From: CAVXDP01 sp964562925
GTDB taxonomy: Archaea > Thermoproteota > Bathyarchaeia > 40CM-2-53-6 > CAVXDP01
DNA length: 64,000 nt
Assembly: GCA_964562925.1 (NCBI GenBank)
Contig: CAZLVF010000005.1
Coordinates: 1 to 64,000 of the forward strand
Reading direction: 5' to 3'
In this document: positions 8,264 through 16,170 of the stretch, piece by piece
Layout of the letters: each line of letters opens with the position of its first letter
Position numbering within the stretch: position 1 is the stretch's first letter
The notes under the pieces: generated by a model
Seen by the model: the letters and a program-made list of their open reading frames with translations, nothing else
What the model was told of the DNA's origin: nothing
The model's database searches: none
Made by a program: the position numbers and the translations under genes

Positions 8264-8525
8264 TTGATTCGCTTGGGATAATCATTGTAACGGTCCTGCG
8301 CTCCGTCTCTGTAGAGAAGGCTGCTGCATCATGTAACTTAAGCAAAACTAGTCTTCTGTTTTGTCTTCAGCGCAAGTGGAGATAGAGATATATAATGGGG
8401 TCTGAATTGCAATCTGGCACTTTCAAATCTTGGTGGATAGCAGAATGCCTGTCTCTCTCGGGTCCCGACGTGACTTCTGCTCTTTCCCAGCTCATATGCT
8501 TTCAAGTCACGAAGGGAAATGTTGA
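8264..8525 (+). promoter_or_regulatory. Promoter and long leader of uS3
   Basis: In most archaea uS3 follows uL22 directly, but here 262 bases separate them. A clear TATA box, GATATATAATGG, lies at 8386-8397, so transcription should start near 8418 and leave a leader of about 105 bases. The leader contains an imperfect hairpin with arms AGCAGAA (8438-8444) and TTCTGCT (8479-8485), and a 26-codon ORF that ends at the uS3 ATG. It could be an autoregulatory leader, but no known r-protein binding motif is obvious. Confidence 0.45.
8445..8525 (+). other. 26-codon leader ORF ending at the uS3 start codon
   Basis: An ATG at 8445 opens a frame that ends with TGA at 8523-8525, the base directly before the ATG of uS3. 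The encoded peptide begins MPVSLGSRRDFCSFP and resembles nothing I know. Its exact abutment with uS3 would allow translational coupling. Chance is an equally good explanation for so short a frame. Confidence 0.2.
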
Positions 8526-9194
8526 ATGTCCGTTACGAAATATTTTATCAAGGACAGCCTGAGAAAGAGTGAAATCGACGAGTACCTTGCTTCCGAACTT
8601 GGAAGAGCCGGTTACAGTCGTGCTGAACTCACCAAGACGCCTCTGGGAACAAGGATAGTTATCTACGCGTCTAGACCCGGCATGGTAATTGGGAGAAGAG
8701 GTCAAAGCATAAGAGACCTGACTCGAGTCTTTGAGGAGAAGTTTGGACTGGAGAATCCTCAGATCTCCGTAGCGGCTGTCGATGTAGCTGAATTGGTTCC
8801 TCGGGTCGTGGCTTCACAAATCGCTCAGGCTTTACAGAGGGGTGTTCACTTTAGGAGAGCAGCCTACTGGGCTCTTCAGAGAATAATGAATACTGGGGCT
8901 CGAGGCGCAGAGATAGCTATTCGTGGGAAACTGACCACTGAGCGAGCCCGATACGAGAAGTATAGGGACGGTTACCTCGCAAGATGCGGTGAACCAGCTC
9001 TCAAGAATATTAGAACAGCTGTAACTCGAGTCCAGCTGAAGCAGGGCCTCTTCGGAATAAAAGTCAAGATACTTCCGTCTGATGCAAAGTTTCCAGACCA
9101 ACTCCAACTCAGGGAACCCATACTGAAGGAAGAGGAGCCTGCGGCTGAGAAAGAAGCGGAGAAAGAAGTGGTTGCCGATACTGAGAAAACGTGA
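8526..9194 (+). CDS. rps3: 30S ribosomal protein uS3
   Basis: uS3 guards the mRNA entry channel. The N-terminal KH domain is clear with its GXXG loop VIGRRGQSIRDLT, and the C-terminal domain with GARGAEIAIRGKLTTERAR follows. A lysine- and glutamate-rich tail, KEEEPAAEKEAEKEVVADTEK, ends the 222-residue protein. It starts at ATG 8526 behind GAAGGGAAA. The last 23 bases overlap the uL29 gene. Confidence 0.96.
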   Translation: MSVTKYFIKDSLRKSEIDEYLASELGRAGYSRAELTKTPLGTRIVIYASRPGMVIGRRGQSIRDLTRVFEEKFGLENPQISVAAVDVAELVPRVVASQIAQALQRGVHFRRAAYWALQRIMNTGARGAEIAIRGKLTTERARYEKYRDGYLARCGEPALKNIRTAVTRVQLKQGLFGIKVKILPSDAKFPDQLQLREPILKEEEPAAEKEAEKEVVADTEKT

Positions 9195-9384
9195 AATGAG
9201 ACAGATGCTTCCTGAGGAACGTGGGAAGAAACTTAACGAGCTGATGACTGAGCTTTCTAGGCTTAGGACAACGGTCTCCTCTGGTGGAACTGTCGAGAAC
9301 CCTTCTCGAATCCGAGAGATTAGAAAGACCATAGCAAGGATCCTAACCATAGAAAACGAAGAGAAACTCAAGGCGAAGGTTTGA
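9172..9384 (+). CDS. rpl29: 50S ribosomal protein uL29
   Basis: uL29 is a small two-helix protein near the tunnel exit. The motif MPILRKREMRQMLPEERGKK followed by the helix IREIRKTIARILTIENEE is typical. It starts at TTG 9172 inside the end of uS3 and is 70 residues long. The next gene follows without a gap. In many archaea an aIF1/SUI1 gene lies between uL29 and RNase P p29; it is absent here. Confidence 0.93.
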   Translation: MPILRKREMRQMLPEERGKKLNELMTELSRLRTTVSSGGTVENPSRIREIRKTIARILTIENEEKLKAKV

Positions 9385-9669
9385 ATGGCGCCTATAACTT
9401 CCGGGAACATTCTCAAACATGAGATTATCGGCCTTCACGTGGAGGTTGCTGCAAGCAGCGACCCGAGACTTGTAGGTATGAGAGGAGCGGTCGTCGACGA
9501 GACGAAGAAGATGCTTTGCGTTCACGATGGAAAAAAATCTAGGATGTTCTCGAAGGAGATTTCAACCTTCAAGTTCCGCCTTCCTGACGGAAGGTTTGTG
9601 CTGGTCGATGGCAAGTGTATAGTTGGCCAACCTGAGAACAGGTTGAAGATGAGGATGAGATCATGGTAA
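9385..9669 (+). CDS. rnp1: Ribonuclease P protein component 1 (p29)
   Basis: This 94-residue Sm-like protein is the archaeal Rpp29 homologue, which pairs with p21 to bind the specificity domain of RNase P RNA and helps cut 5' leaders from tRNAs. The strands around LVGMRGAVVDETKKMLCVHD and the final GQPENRLKMRM are typical. It starts at ATG 9385 directly after uL29 and overlaps uS17 by seven bases, its usual place in archaeal clusters. Confidence 0.92.
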   Translation: MAPITSGNILKHEIIGLHVEVAASSDPRLVGMRGAVVDETKKMLCVHDGKKSRMFSKEISTFKFRLPDGRFVLVDGKCIVGQPENRLKMRMRSW

Positions 9670-9998
9670 TCCACAAGATAGGGTTAGATGTATCTGTACC
9701 TCGAAAGGCCTGCGACGACCCAGACTGCCCATTTCATGGAAGCCTCGCTGTTAGGGGAAAGATGCTCAATGGAACAGTTGTAAGTGGAAGGATGAGCAAG
9801 ACAGTTATCGTCCAGAGAGACTATCTTCACTACGTGAAGAAGTACATGCGATACGAGAAGAGAAGGAGCAGGATAATGGCTCATAACCCACCATGCTTAG
9901 AGGCGAAGGAGGGAGATTCGGTGAAGATAGCCGAATGCCGACCGCTCAGCAAGAATGTTTCATTCGTGGTTGTGGAGAAGAGTGGAGGAGAGCCTTGA
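9663..9998 (+). CDS. rps17: 30S ribosomal protein uS17
   Basis: uS17 is an OB-fold primary 16S rRNA binder. The archaeal N-terminal extension with CDDPDCPFHG precedes the core MLNGTVVSGRMSKTVIVQRD and the loop HNPPCLEAKEGDSVKIAECR. The length of 111 residues is normal. It starts at ATG 9663, overlapping p29 by seven bases. Confidence 0.95.
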   Translation: MVIHKIGLDVSVPRKACDDPDCPFHGSLAVRGKMLNGTVVSGRMSKTVIVQRDYLHYVKKYMRYEKRRSRIMAHNPPCLEAKEGDSVKIAECRPLSKNVSFVVVEKSGGEP

Positions 9999-10059
9999 AA
10001 AGAGGCTTGGCAGAGACTGACCTGCTCAAAACTGATCAACGGAGGAAGTATGATTAACA

Positions 10060-10497
10060 ATGCCAGCTCCAAAGACTAGAGCCGTAAGCGCGAGAGGAAT
10101 GATCGAGTTCAGGCCATACGTATCTCGAGGCCTACCTGTAGGTGCAAGGTTGTTCTGCAGCGACAACACAGGCGCTAAGGAACTGAAACTGATCAATGTT
10201 ATAGGCTATAAGGGGAGGCTGAGAAGACTCCCCTCAGCATGCGTAGGAGACATGGTCAAGGTCTCGGTTTCAAAGGGAACTCCGGACCTTAGAAGACAGA
10301 TGTTTCCAGCAGTGGTGGTTAGACAGAGGAGACCCTTCAGGAGACCTGACGGGACGAGACTTCAATTCGAAGATAACGCCGCCGTCATAATGACACCTGA
10401 GGGCGAGCTGAAGGGCACAGAGATTCGTGGACCGGTAGCGAAAGAAGCGGCCGAGAGATGGCCGAGGGTCGCCAACTTGGCGAGCATAATTGTTTAG
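10060..10497 (+). CDS. rpl14: 50S ribosomal protein uL14
   Basis: uL14 contributes to intersubunit bridges and the factor-binding side. Motifs are LFCSDNTGAKELKLINVIGY, a basic loop RLRRLPSACVGDMVKVSVSK, and the C-terminal RGPVAKEAAERWPRVANLA. The product of 145 residues starts at ATG 10060 after a 61-base gap, which contains a weak purine-rich ribosome-binding site, GGAGGAAG-like, at 10040-10047. Confidence 0.96.
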   Translation: MPAPKTRAVSARGMIEFRPYVSRGLPVGARLFCSDNTGAKELKLINVIGYKGRLRRLPSACVGDMVKVSVSKGTPDLRRQMFPAVVVRQRRPFRRPDGTRLQFEDNAAVIMTPEGELKGTEIRGPVAKEAAERWPRVANLASIIV

Positions 10498-10511
10498 GAG
10501 CCGACTCAACC

Positions 10512-10922
10512 TTGACCGTCCGAAAGACAACTTCCCAACCTGGCAAACAGCGAAAGATGGTCTGGAACGCTTCAGGTCCGAGAGCAAGCCGACTCCTCAG
10601 CGCAGCGCTCTCGAGCGACCTTCGAACGCGCCACGGGATAAGATCCCTGCCTGTTAGAAAGGGTGATACAGTCAGGATCGTCAGAGGAGATTTTACTGGA
10701 ATCGAGGGAAAAATAACCGAAATTGACAGAGCGCGGAGCCGCCTCTACGTCGAGGGCGTCACAAGAGACAAGGTTTCTGGAACCTCGACCAAGATGTCCG
10801 TTCACGCGTCTAAAGTTTTGATAACCGGTCTTTCACTCGACGACCGGAGGCGCAGCAAGTCGATAGAGAAGAAGAAAGGCGCAGCCAAACCTGAAACGGA
10901 GATGAAAGAGGAGACCGGATAG
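10512..10922 (+). CDS. rpl24: 50S ribosomal protein uL24
   Basis: uL24 is a KOW-domain assembly initiator. The family signature runs from KTTSQPGKQRK through RSLPVRKGDTVRIVRGDFTG, the KOW motif. I start it at TTG 10512, preceded by AGGAG at 10497-10501, and not at the frame-opening codon 10458, which lies inside uL14 and adds unconserved residues. The protein has 136 residues with a lysine/glutamate-rich tail. Its stop abuts the eS4 ATG. Confidence 0.94.
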   Translation: MTVRKTTSQPGKQRKMVWNASGPRASRLLSAALSSDLRTRHGIRSLPVRKGDTVRIVRGDFTGIEGKITEIDRARSRLYVEGVTRDKVSGTSTKMSVHASKVLITGLSLDDRRRSKSIEKKKGAAKPETEMKEETG

Positions 10923-11672
10923 ATGGGGAAGAAGGGTGGGGCGAGACATCTAAAGAGAATGCATGCACCAAGCTACTGGCCGATACACGCAAAAGAGTCT
11001 CAGTGGACGAAGAAGCCCAAGCCGGGACCCCACGCACTTGAAGAATGTCTTCCACTCTCTATCATAATTCGAGACCTCCTCGGATACGCTAGCATATTTA
11101 GAGACGCGAAACTAGCTATCGCTGAACGTAAAGTCAAAGTCGACGGCAAGACAAGAATCGACGTAAAGTATCCCACCGGAATCATGGATGTCATAGAGAT
11201 TCCTGAAGCCAAGCTTTCAATGCGAGTTCTACCGATCCCACGGAAAGGCCTGTCAACAGTGAATATACCAGAAGAAGAGACGTCATCCAAACTCTGTAGG
11301 ATAGAGGATAAGCATGCGGCCCCTCGAGGGAACCTTCAGTTAAACCTTCATGACGGCAGAAACATCCTGGTCAAAGTAGCAGATGCAAAAAGACCTGAAG
11401 AAGACCTATACAAGGTTTTGGACACGGTCCAAATCAGTCTACCCGACCAGAAGATTTTGAAGCACTTGAGATTCAATGAGGGTTCGTATGTGATAGTTAC
11501 ATCTGGAAGAAACCTCGGTAGAACTGGAAGGATAAAGAGAATCGAGGAAGCCTCAGCCGCGAGACCACCCATGGTTACGATCGAAGATTCTGAATCCAAG
11601 GTCTTCCAGACTATGGCGAATTATGTCTTCGTGGTTGGGGAAGACAAACCTCTCATTGAGGTTGGAGCGTGA
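10923..11672 (+). CDS. rps4e: 30S ribosomal protein eS4
   Basis: eS4 is an archaeal/eukaryotic small-subunit protein with an S4-like RNA-binding domain and a KOW domain. The N-terminus MGKKGGARHLKRMHAPSYWP is almost invariant, and GSYVIVTSGRNLGRTGRIKR marks the KOW part. The length of 249 residues is normal. It starts at ATG 10923 immediately after the uL24 stop. Confidence 0.96.
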   Translation: MGKKGGARHLKRMHAPSYWPIHAKESQWTKKPKPGPHALEECLPLSIIIRDLLGYASIFRDAKLAIAERKVKVDGKTRIDVKYPTGIMDVIEIPEAKLSMRVLPIPRKGLSTVNIPEEETSSKLCRIEDKHAAPRGNLQLNLHDGRNILVKVADAKRPEEDLYKVLDTVQISLPDQKILKHLRFNEGSYVIVTSGRNLGRTGRIKRIEEASAARPPMVTIEDSESKVFQTMANYVFVVGEDKPLIEVGA

Positions 11673-11676
11673 ACAG

Positions 11677-12219
11677 ATGGCTGCGTCGAAAACCGATGTG
11701 GCGGAACGGAACCCTATGCGTGAAGTAAGGATCGAGAAGGTTACCGTGAACATTGGCGTTGGCAAGTCTGGAGAACCCTTGGAGAAGGCTAAGAAAGTCC
11801 TAAACCAAATTACAAGTCGAACCCCATGCCCCCGAAGAGCCAGAAAGACGATCAAGGAGTTTGGAATCCGCAGGGGCGAACCCATGGCTTGCACGGTCAC
11901 CCTGCGAAGGGATGAGGCGAGAAGCTTTCTGAAGAAGGCTCTGGAAGCCGTTGGAAACAAGATCTCTCATTCCTCATTTGACGGGTTTGGAAACGTCGCG
12001 TTTGGAATCAGGGAGCATATAGAGATTCCTGGAACCAAGTACATCCCAGAACTGGGAATATTCGGAATGAATGTTGCAGTAGCCTTTGAGAGACCCGGCT
12101 TCAGAGTGAAGAGAAGAGCTATCAGAAGATCCCATGTTGGAAAGAGACATCTCATCTCGCGCGACGAGGCCGTCAACTTCATTCGATCCAACTTTGGAAC
12201 AGAGATAGTTGAAGGGTAA
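11677..12219 (+). CDS. rpl5: 50S ribosomal protein uL5
   Basis: uL5 binds 5S rRNA and contacts P-site tRNA. The segments NPMREVRIEKVTVNIGVGKS and SFDGFGNVAFGIREHIEIPG identify it. I choose ATG 11677 rather than 11623, because the latter overlaps eS4 by 50 bases; the chosen start gives 180 residues. The 5S gene it binds lies in this window at 58.5 kb. Confidence 0.95.
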   Translation: MAASKTDVAERNPMREVRIEKVTVNIGVGKSGEPLEKAKKVLNQITSRTPCPRRARKTIKEFGIRRGEPMACTVTLRRDEARSFLKKALEAVGNKISHSSFDGFGNVAFGIREHIEIPGTKYIPELGIFGMNVAVAFERPGFRVKRRAIRRSHVGKRHLISRDEAVNFIRSNFGTEIVEG

Positions 12220-12225
12220 ACGGGA

Positions 12226-12390
12226 TTGGCCAAACAGAAACCGAAGAAAAAGAGGAAATATGGAAAGGGGAGCAGACCCTGTCGAAGATGCGGCCAGTAC
12301 GGACCCGTCATAAGGAGATACGGGTTGAACCTATGCAGGCAGTGTTTTAGAGAGGTAGCTTCGACACTCGGATTCAAGAAGTATATGTGA
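12226..12390 (+). CDS. rps14: 30S ribosomal protein uS14, zinc-binding form
   Basis: This 54-residue frame has the short C+ uS14 sequence: a lysine-rich start MAKQKPKKKRKYGKGS, then CRRC at residues 19-22 and CRQC at 37-40, four cysteines for one zinc, and the end GFKKYM. It starts at TTG 12226 six bases after uL5 and ends with TGA 12388-12390, overlapping the GTG of uS8. It lies in the small-subunit head. Confidence 0.95.
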   Translation: MAKQKPKKKRKYGKGSRPCRRCGQYGPVIRRYGLNLCRQCFREVASTLGFKKYM

Positions 12391-12794
12391 GGCTGCAGAC
12401 CTTGACGTTGACAGATGTACTATCAAACACTCTATCAACCATCCAGAACAATGAGAGACGCCATCAACATGAATGCATCGTCTATCCCGCCTCAAAAGTT
12501 GTAGGCCGAGTATTGAGGGTAATGCAGAAGAACGGCTACGTCGGAGAGTTCGAGTTCATCGACGATGGAAGAGCTGGAAAATTCAAGGTTCAACTTCTGG
12601 GTAGGATAAACAAGTGCGGGGTCATAAAACCGAGATACTCAATGAAGAAGACAGGCATAGAGTTCTGGGAGAAGAGATACCTTCCCTCAAGAGAGGTTGG
12701 AGTCCTAGTAGTCAGTACCCCACTCGGCATACTCTCCCACAAGGAGGCTAAGGAACAGAGAACAGGCGGAAGACTACTAGCCTACGTCTACTAG
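12387..12794 (+). CDS. rps8: 30S ribosomal protein uS8
   Basis: uS8 binds the central domain of 16S rRNA. The family features are DVLSNTLSTIQNNERR, RVLRVMQKNGYVGEFEFIDD and the C-terminal VVSTPLGILSHKEAKEQRTG. The GTG at 12387 overlaps the uS14 stop in a GTGA arrangement. A TTG at 12402 would also be compatible. With GTG the product is 135 residues. The stop abuts the TTG of uL6. Confidence 0.95.
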   Translation: MRLQTLTLTDVLSNTLSTIQNNERRHQHECIVYPASKVVGRVLRVMQKNGYVGEFEFIDDGRAGKFKVQLLGRINKCGVIKPRYSMKKTGIEFWEKRYLPSREVGVLVVSTPLGILSHKEAKEQRTGGRLLAYVY

Positions 12795-13358
12795 TTGAGG
12801 AAGAGAACCTTGATAGAAACTCTAGGCGAAAGATCCATCGCGGTTCCCCAAGGCGTAGAGGTTCAACTCGAGGGGGGAAGGGTAAAGGTAAATGGACCAA
12901 AGGGATCTCTCTCGGAAGACCTTTCCCACCTCCCAGTCAACTTTGAGCTGACAAAGGGACAACTCGTAGTCTCACCTAGATGGCCAACGAAGAGAAGTAT
13001 CGCCAAGGCTGGCACAGCCGCAGCCCATGTAAAGAATATGATCCAAGGAGTGACGGAAGGCTACACATACAAACTCAAGATCACTTATGCACACTTCCCA
13101 GTAACCGTGAAGGCGTTTGATAAAGAAGGAAAGGTTCTGATAGAGAACTTCGTCGGAGAGAAGACACCGCGAGTGGCAAGGATCGTCGGCGACGCAAAGG
13201 TCAAGGTTTCAGGCGAAGATATCCTTGTCCAAGGAACCAGACTGGAAGACGTAAGCCAAACCGCGTCAAACATAGAGTCCGCGACAAAGATCAAAGAAAA
13301 GGATCAACGTGTCTTTTTGGATGGAATATACATCTATGAAAAGTCTAGGGGAATCTAA
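12795..13358 (+). CDS. rpl6: 50S ribosomal protein uL6
   Basis: uL6 lies near the GTPase-associated region. The protein starts at TTG 12795 directly after the uS8 stop and has two homologous domains, with GGRVKVNGPKGSLSEDLSHL in the first and AKVKVSGEDILVQGTRLEDV in the second, followed by RVFLDGIYIYEK. At 187 residues it is normal. Confidence 0.95.
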   Translation: MRKRTLIETLGERSIAVPQGVEVQLEGGRVKVNGPKGSLSEDLSHLPVNFELTKGQLVVSPRWPTKRSIAKAGTAAAHVKNMIQGVTEGYTYKLKITYAHFPVTVKAFDKEGKVLIENFVGEKTPRVARIVGDAKVKVSGEDILVQGTRLEDVSQTASNIESATKIKEKDQRVFLDGIYIYEKSRGI

Positions 13359-13359
13359 G

Positions 13360-13854
13360 TTGTCTGCCGAGAACCCTAAACGGAGCAGCCCACTCCGAAA
13401 GAAGCCACGTTTCATTCGACAGGAGAGATGGCGATATAGAAGGCTTGAGTCCAGCTGGAGGAGACCTCGAGGGAAGACGAGTAAGATGAGACGTGAGAAG
13501 AGAGGATGGCCGAGACTCGTCAATATAGGATGCGGAAAACCACCATCACTAAGAGGGATCCATCCGTCTGGATACAGAGAGACCATCGTAAGCCGACCCA
13601 GCGACCTGACGGTTATAGACCCGAAGAAAGAAGCCGTAAGAATCGCTGGAAATGTTGGAGAGAGAAAGAGGCTCGCGATAATCGAGAAGGCGAGACAACT
13701 GGAGATAACGATTCTCAACCCTGTAGGTATAAGAAAACCCGAGGAGGAGAAGGAAGAAGAGGAGACCATAGAGGAAGGCGAGAAGGCCAAAGCCGAAGAA
13801 CCCGTGGAGAAAGAGCCATCCGTGAACAATAAGGCACGAGTTGAAATTGAGTGA
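13360..13854 (+). CDS. rpl32e: 50S ribosomal protein eL32
   Basis: The archaeal eL32 core is KKPRFIRQERWRYRRLESSW, then KTSKMRREKRGWPRLVNIGC and LRGIHPSGYRE. I choose TTG 13360 because AGGGGA lies eight bases before it and it follows the uL6 stop; an ATG at 13336 is the alternative. After about residue 130 comes an acidic tail of about 40 residues, EEEKEEEETIEEGEKAKAEE, unlike most archaeal eL32 proteins but similar in style to the uS3 tail. Confidence 0.93.
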   Translation: MSAENPKRSSPLRKKPRFIRQERWRYRRLESSWRRPRGKTSKMRREKRGWPRLVNIGCGKPPSLRGIHPSGYRETIVSRPSDLTVIDPKKEAVRIAGNVGERKRLAIIEKARQLEITILNPVGIRKPEEEKEEEETIEEGEKAKAEEPVEKEPSVNNKARVEIE

Positions 13855-14276
13855 ACATAAAGACCCAGAAGCGTCTTGCCGCAGAGATCTTCAAGACAGG
13901 CATCAACAGAGTCTGGGTTGAACCTGACGAACTTGAGAGGGTCGGGTCAGCGATAACGCGAGAAGAAGTTCGGAAACTCATACATGAAGGAATAATCAAG
14001 AAGCGCCCTCAGAACGGCATCAGCAGAGGTAGGGTAGAGAACCGACCCAGAAGAAGAGGACCTGGCAGTCGGAAGGCCGGCAGAGCATCCAAGAAAGAGA
14101 GATGGATCATAGGAATAAGAAAGGTTAGAAGTAGGCTCTTGGAGTTGAGGGACAAGAAACTGATAACGAGACCGGTATTCAGTAAGCTCTTCCTGATGGC
14201 CAAAGGTGGAGCGTTCCGAAGCATACCACGCCTTGAAGAGTACATTGAGACCCATAAACTTGCGAGACGGAGGTAA
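13851..14276 (+). CDS. rpl19e: 50S ribosomal protein eL19
   Basis: eL19 is a long-helix protein that makes an intersubunit bridge. Motifs are KTQKRLAAEIFKTGINRVWV, the basic RPRRRGPGSRKAGRASKKER and FLMAKGGAFRSIPRLEEYIE. The GTG at 13851 overlaps the eL32 stop by four bases. It has 141 residues, normal for archaea. Confidence 0.95.
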   Translation: MNIKTQKRLAAEIFKTGINRVWVEPDELERVGSAITREEVRKLIHEGIIKKRPQNGISRGRVENRPRRRGPGSRKAGRASKKERWIIGIRKVRSRLLELRDKKLITRPVFSKLFLMAKGGAFRSIPRLEEYIETHKLARRR

Positions 14277-14280
14277 CCCC

Positions 14281-14889
14281 ATGAAAGGGGGACCAAGATA
14301 CAACCTACCATTTAGAAGAAGACGAGAGAGAAGGACAGACTACAAGTCTCGAAGGGCCTTGGTATCCTCTCGACTGCCGAGACTCGTCGTCAGGGGAACG
14401 AACAAACACATGACCGTTCAACTGATTGAGGCCCACCCCACCGGAGACAAGATCCTAGCCTCCGCCAACTCAGTGGAACTTGTGAAGAAATATGGCTGGA
14501 GGTTTCATTGTGGAAACGTTCCCTCAGCCTACTTAACCGGACTCTTGGTCGGGTTGAAAGCCAAAGGCAGAGGCTTCTCCAAGGCGGTTTTGGACATGGG
14601 ATTGAGAAAGACAAGCAGCGGAAGTAGAACGTTCGCCACCCTCAAAGGCGCTGTAGACTCAGGGATGGATATATCGCACGATGAGAAAATCTTCCCCGAC
14701 GAAACGAGGCTTCACGGAGAACACATTGTCAACTACGCTAAGGTCCTAGCCAAGGATCACGAGGCATACGCAAAGCGTTTCTCAACCTACATCGCAGCGG
14801 GAGTCAAAATAGAAGAACTTCCCAAACACTTCGAAGAGACCAAGAGTAGGATACTTCAAGCAACCGTTAGCGTGGTGAAGAGCAACTGA
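14281..14889 (+). CDS. rpl18: 50S ribosomal protein uL18
   Basis: uL18 binds 5S rRNA together with uL5. The N-terminal GPRYNLPFRRRRERRTDYKS and the 5S-binding segment around LPRLVVRGTNKHMTVQLIEA are diagnostic. The frame opens earlier at 14206 inside eL19; ATG 14281, directly after that gene, fits the family and gives 202 residues. The TGA stop overlaps the proposed CTG start of uS5. Confidence 0.95.
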   Translation: MKGGPRYNLPFRRRRERRTDYKSRRALVSSRLPRLVVRGTNKHMTVQLIEAHPTGDKILASANSVELVKKYGWRFHCGNVPSAYLTGLLVGLKAKGRGFSKAVLDMGLRKTSSGSRTFATLKGAVDSGMDISHDEKIFPDETRLHGEHIVNYAKVLAKDHEAYAKRFSTYIAAGVKIEELPKHFEETKSRILQATVSVVKSN

Positions 14890-15533
14890 CAGAGAAAACT
14901 GAACAACAGACGCCGCCAGCGGCAGCAGGCTGGATTCCAAGAACAAAGGTTGGGTCGATGGTCCAGTCAGGCCAGATAATCTCGCTAGATGACATATTCA
15001 CTCAAGGCCTAAAGATAATGGAACCGGAGATAGTGGACGCCCTAGTCCCAAATATCCAGCAAGAGGTCTTGGGGATAGGTTTCGTCCAAAAACAGACGGA
15101 TGCCGGCGAGAGGTCAAGGTTCAGAGCTGTAGTAGCTATTGGAAATGGGGCTGGATACGTCGGGGTCGGCGATGGAAAGGCCAAACAGGTTAGGATGGCC
15201 ATAGAAAAAGCCACGAACGAGGCCAAACTGAATATGATTCCAGTCAGAAGAGGATGTGGAAGCTGGGAATGCGCCTGCAATCAACCACACTCTCTCTCTT
15301 TCAAGGTTAGAGGCAAATGCGGAAGTGTTTCGATAGAAATCCTCCCAGGCCCGAGAGGACTTGGACTCGTAGGAGGCGAGATACCTAAGACCATACTCAG
15401 ACTGGCTGGAATAAGCGACTGCTGGACGAGAAGCTATGGATCAACAAACACACTTGGTTCAACAGCCTTAGCGGTCTTCGACGCCTTGAGGAGCACCTAT
15501 AGAGTCGTTACAGCTGAGGACTGGGTAAAGTGA
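14886..15533 (+). CDS. rps5: 30S ribosomal protein uS5, probably starting at CTG
   Basis: uS5 acts in decoding fidelity and mRNA unwinding at the entry site. The core is clear: RSRFRAVVAIGNGAGYVGVG and GLVGGEIPKTILRLAGI. The conserved N-terminal segment GWIPRTKVGSMVQSGQI begins upstream of the first ATG (14958). No ATG, GTG or TTG occurs between the in-frame stop 14868-14870 and that ATG. CTG 14886 lies seven bases after GGTGA (14874-14878) and overlaps the uL18 stop as CTGA, just as GTGA and TTGA overlaps occur elsewhere here. It gives 215 residues, the archaeal norm. Confidence 0.93.
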   Translation: MTEKTEQQTPPAAAGWIPRTKVGSMVQSGQIISLDDIFTQGLKIMEPEIVDALVPNIQQEVLGIGFVQKQTDAGERSRFRAVVAIGNGAGYVGVGDGKAKQVRMAIEKATNEAKLNMIPVRRGCGSWECACNQPHSLSFKVRGKCGSVSIEILPGPRGLGLVGGEIPKTILRLAGISDCWTRSYGSTNTLGSTALAVFDALRSTYRVVTAEDWVK

Positions 15534-16030
15534 AGAAAGCCGGCGTAGAACAACAAAAGAAGTGTTTGATAGCAGTCAGGCTCCGAGGGCAATCAGCCAG
15601 CCGGCGAGAGATCAAAGAGACTTTCACATCCCTAAGACTACTGAAGAGGTATCATGCTTCTATCTACTATGACACACCGCCGATAAACGGGATGCTGAAG
15701 AGGACGAAAGACTATCTCACTTGGGGAGAAGCGAAACCTGACATCGTTCGACAGATCCTCGAGAAGAGAGCCGAGATAAGAAGAGGCAAGGGGTCAACCA
15801 GAGATCTTGCAAAGGCGCTTGGATACCCCTCCATCCACGACTTGGCAGAGGCCGTAACCAAAGGAACCGTCCCACTCACGACGCTTTGGAAAACCGGTAT
15901 AAAACCGGTCTTCCGCCTCCACCCGCCTACTGGAGGATTCAAAGGAACCATACGCGTTTCATACAAGGGCGGAGGCGAACTCGGCTATAGAGGAGATGCC
16001 ATCAACGATCTCCTATCTAGAATGGTTTGA
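15530..16030 (+). CDS. rpl30: 50S ribosomal protein uL30
   Basis: This is the long archaeal/eukaryotic form, 166 residues. It begins with CLIAVRLRGQSASRREIKET, and its C-terminal half carries FRLHPPTGGFKGTIRVSYKG. The GTG at 15530 overlaps the uS5 stop by four bases. The next ribosomal gene, uL15, is 840 bases away instead of adjacent. Confidence 0.94.
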   Translation: MKKAGVEQQKKCLIAVRLRGQSASRREIKETFTSLRLLKRYHASIYYDTPPINGMLKRTKDYLTWGEAKPDIVRQILEKRAEIRRGKGSTRDLAKALGYPSIHDLAEAVTKGTVPLTTLWKTGIKPVFRLHPPTGGFKGTIRVSYKGGGELGYRGDAINDLLSRMV

Positions 16031-16170
16031 CATGTTGCTTACGATTCTATTGAGATCTCTCGCTGTTTAGTAATGGTCTAGGAACCATTCGAATTGAGAG
16101 TATGAGTTCTAGGAAGGCAAAGAAGCCTGGCCAGATCCCAAAGGAAGAACAACGGCAGTAAACTCTTGTT

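Noticed and set aside
16102..16161. 19-codon frame MSSRKAKKPGQIPKEEQRQ after uL30
   Set aside because: It has a ribosomal-protein-like composition but is too short to assign. It might be a remnant of a lost small ribosomal gene; I cannot support it.
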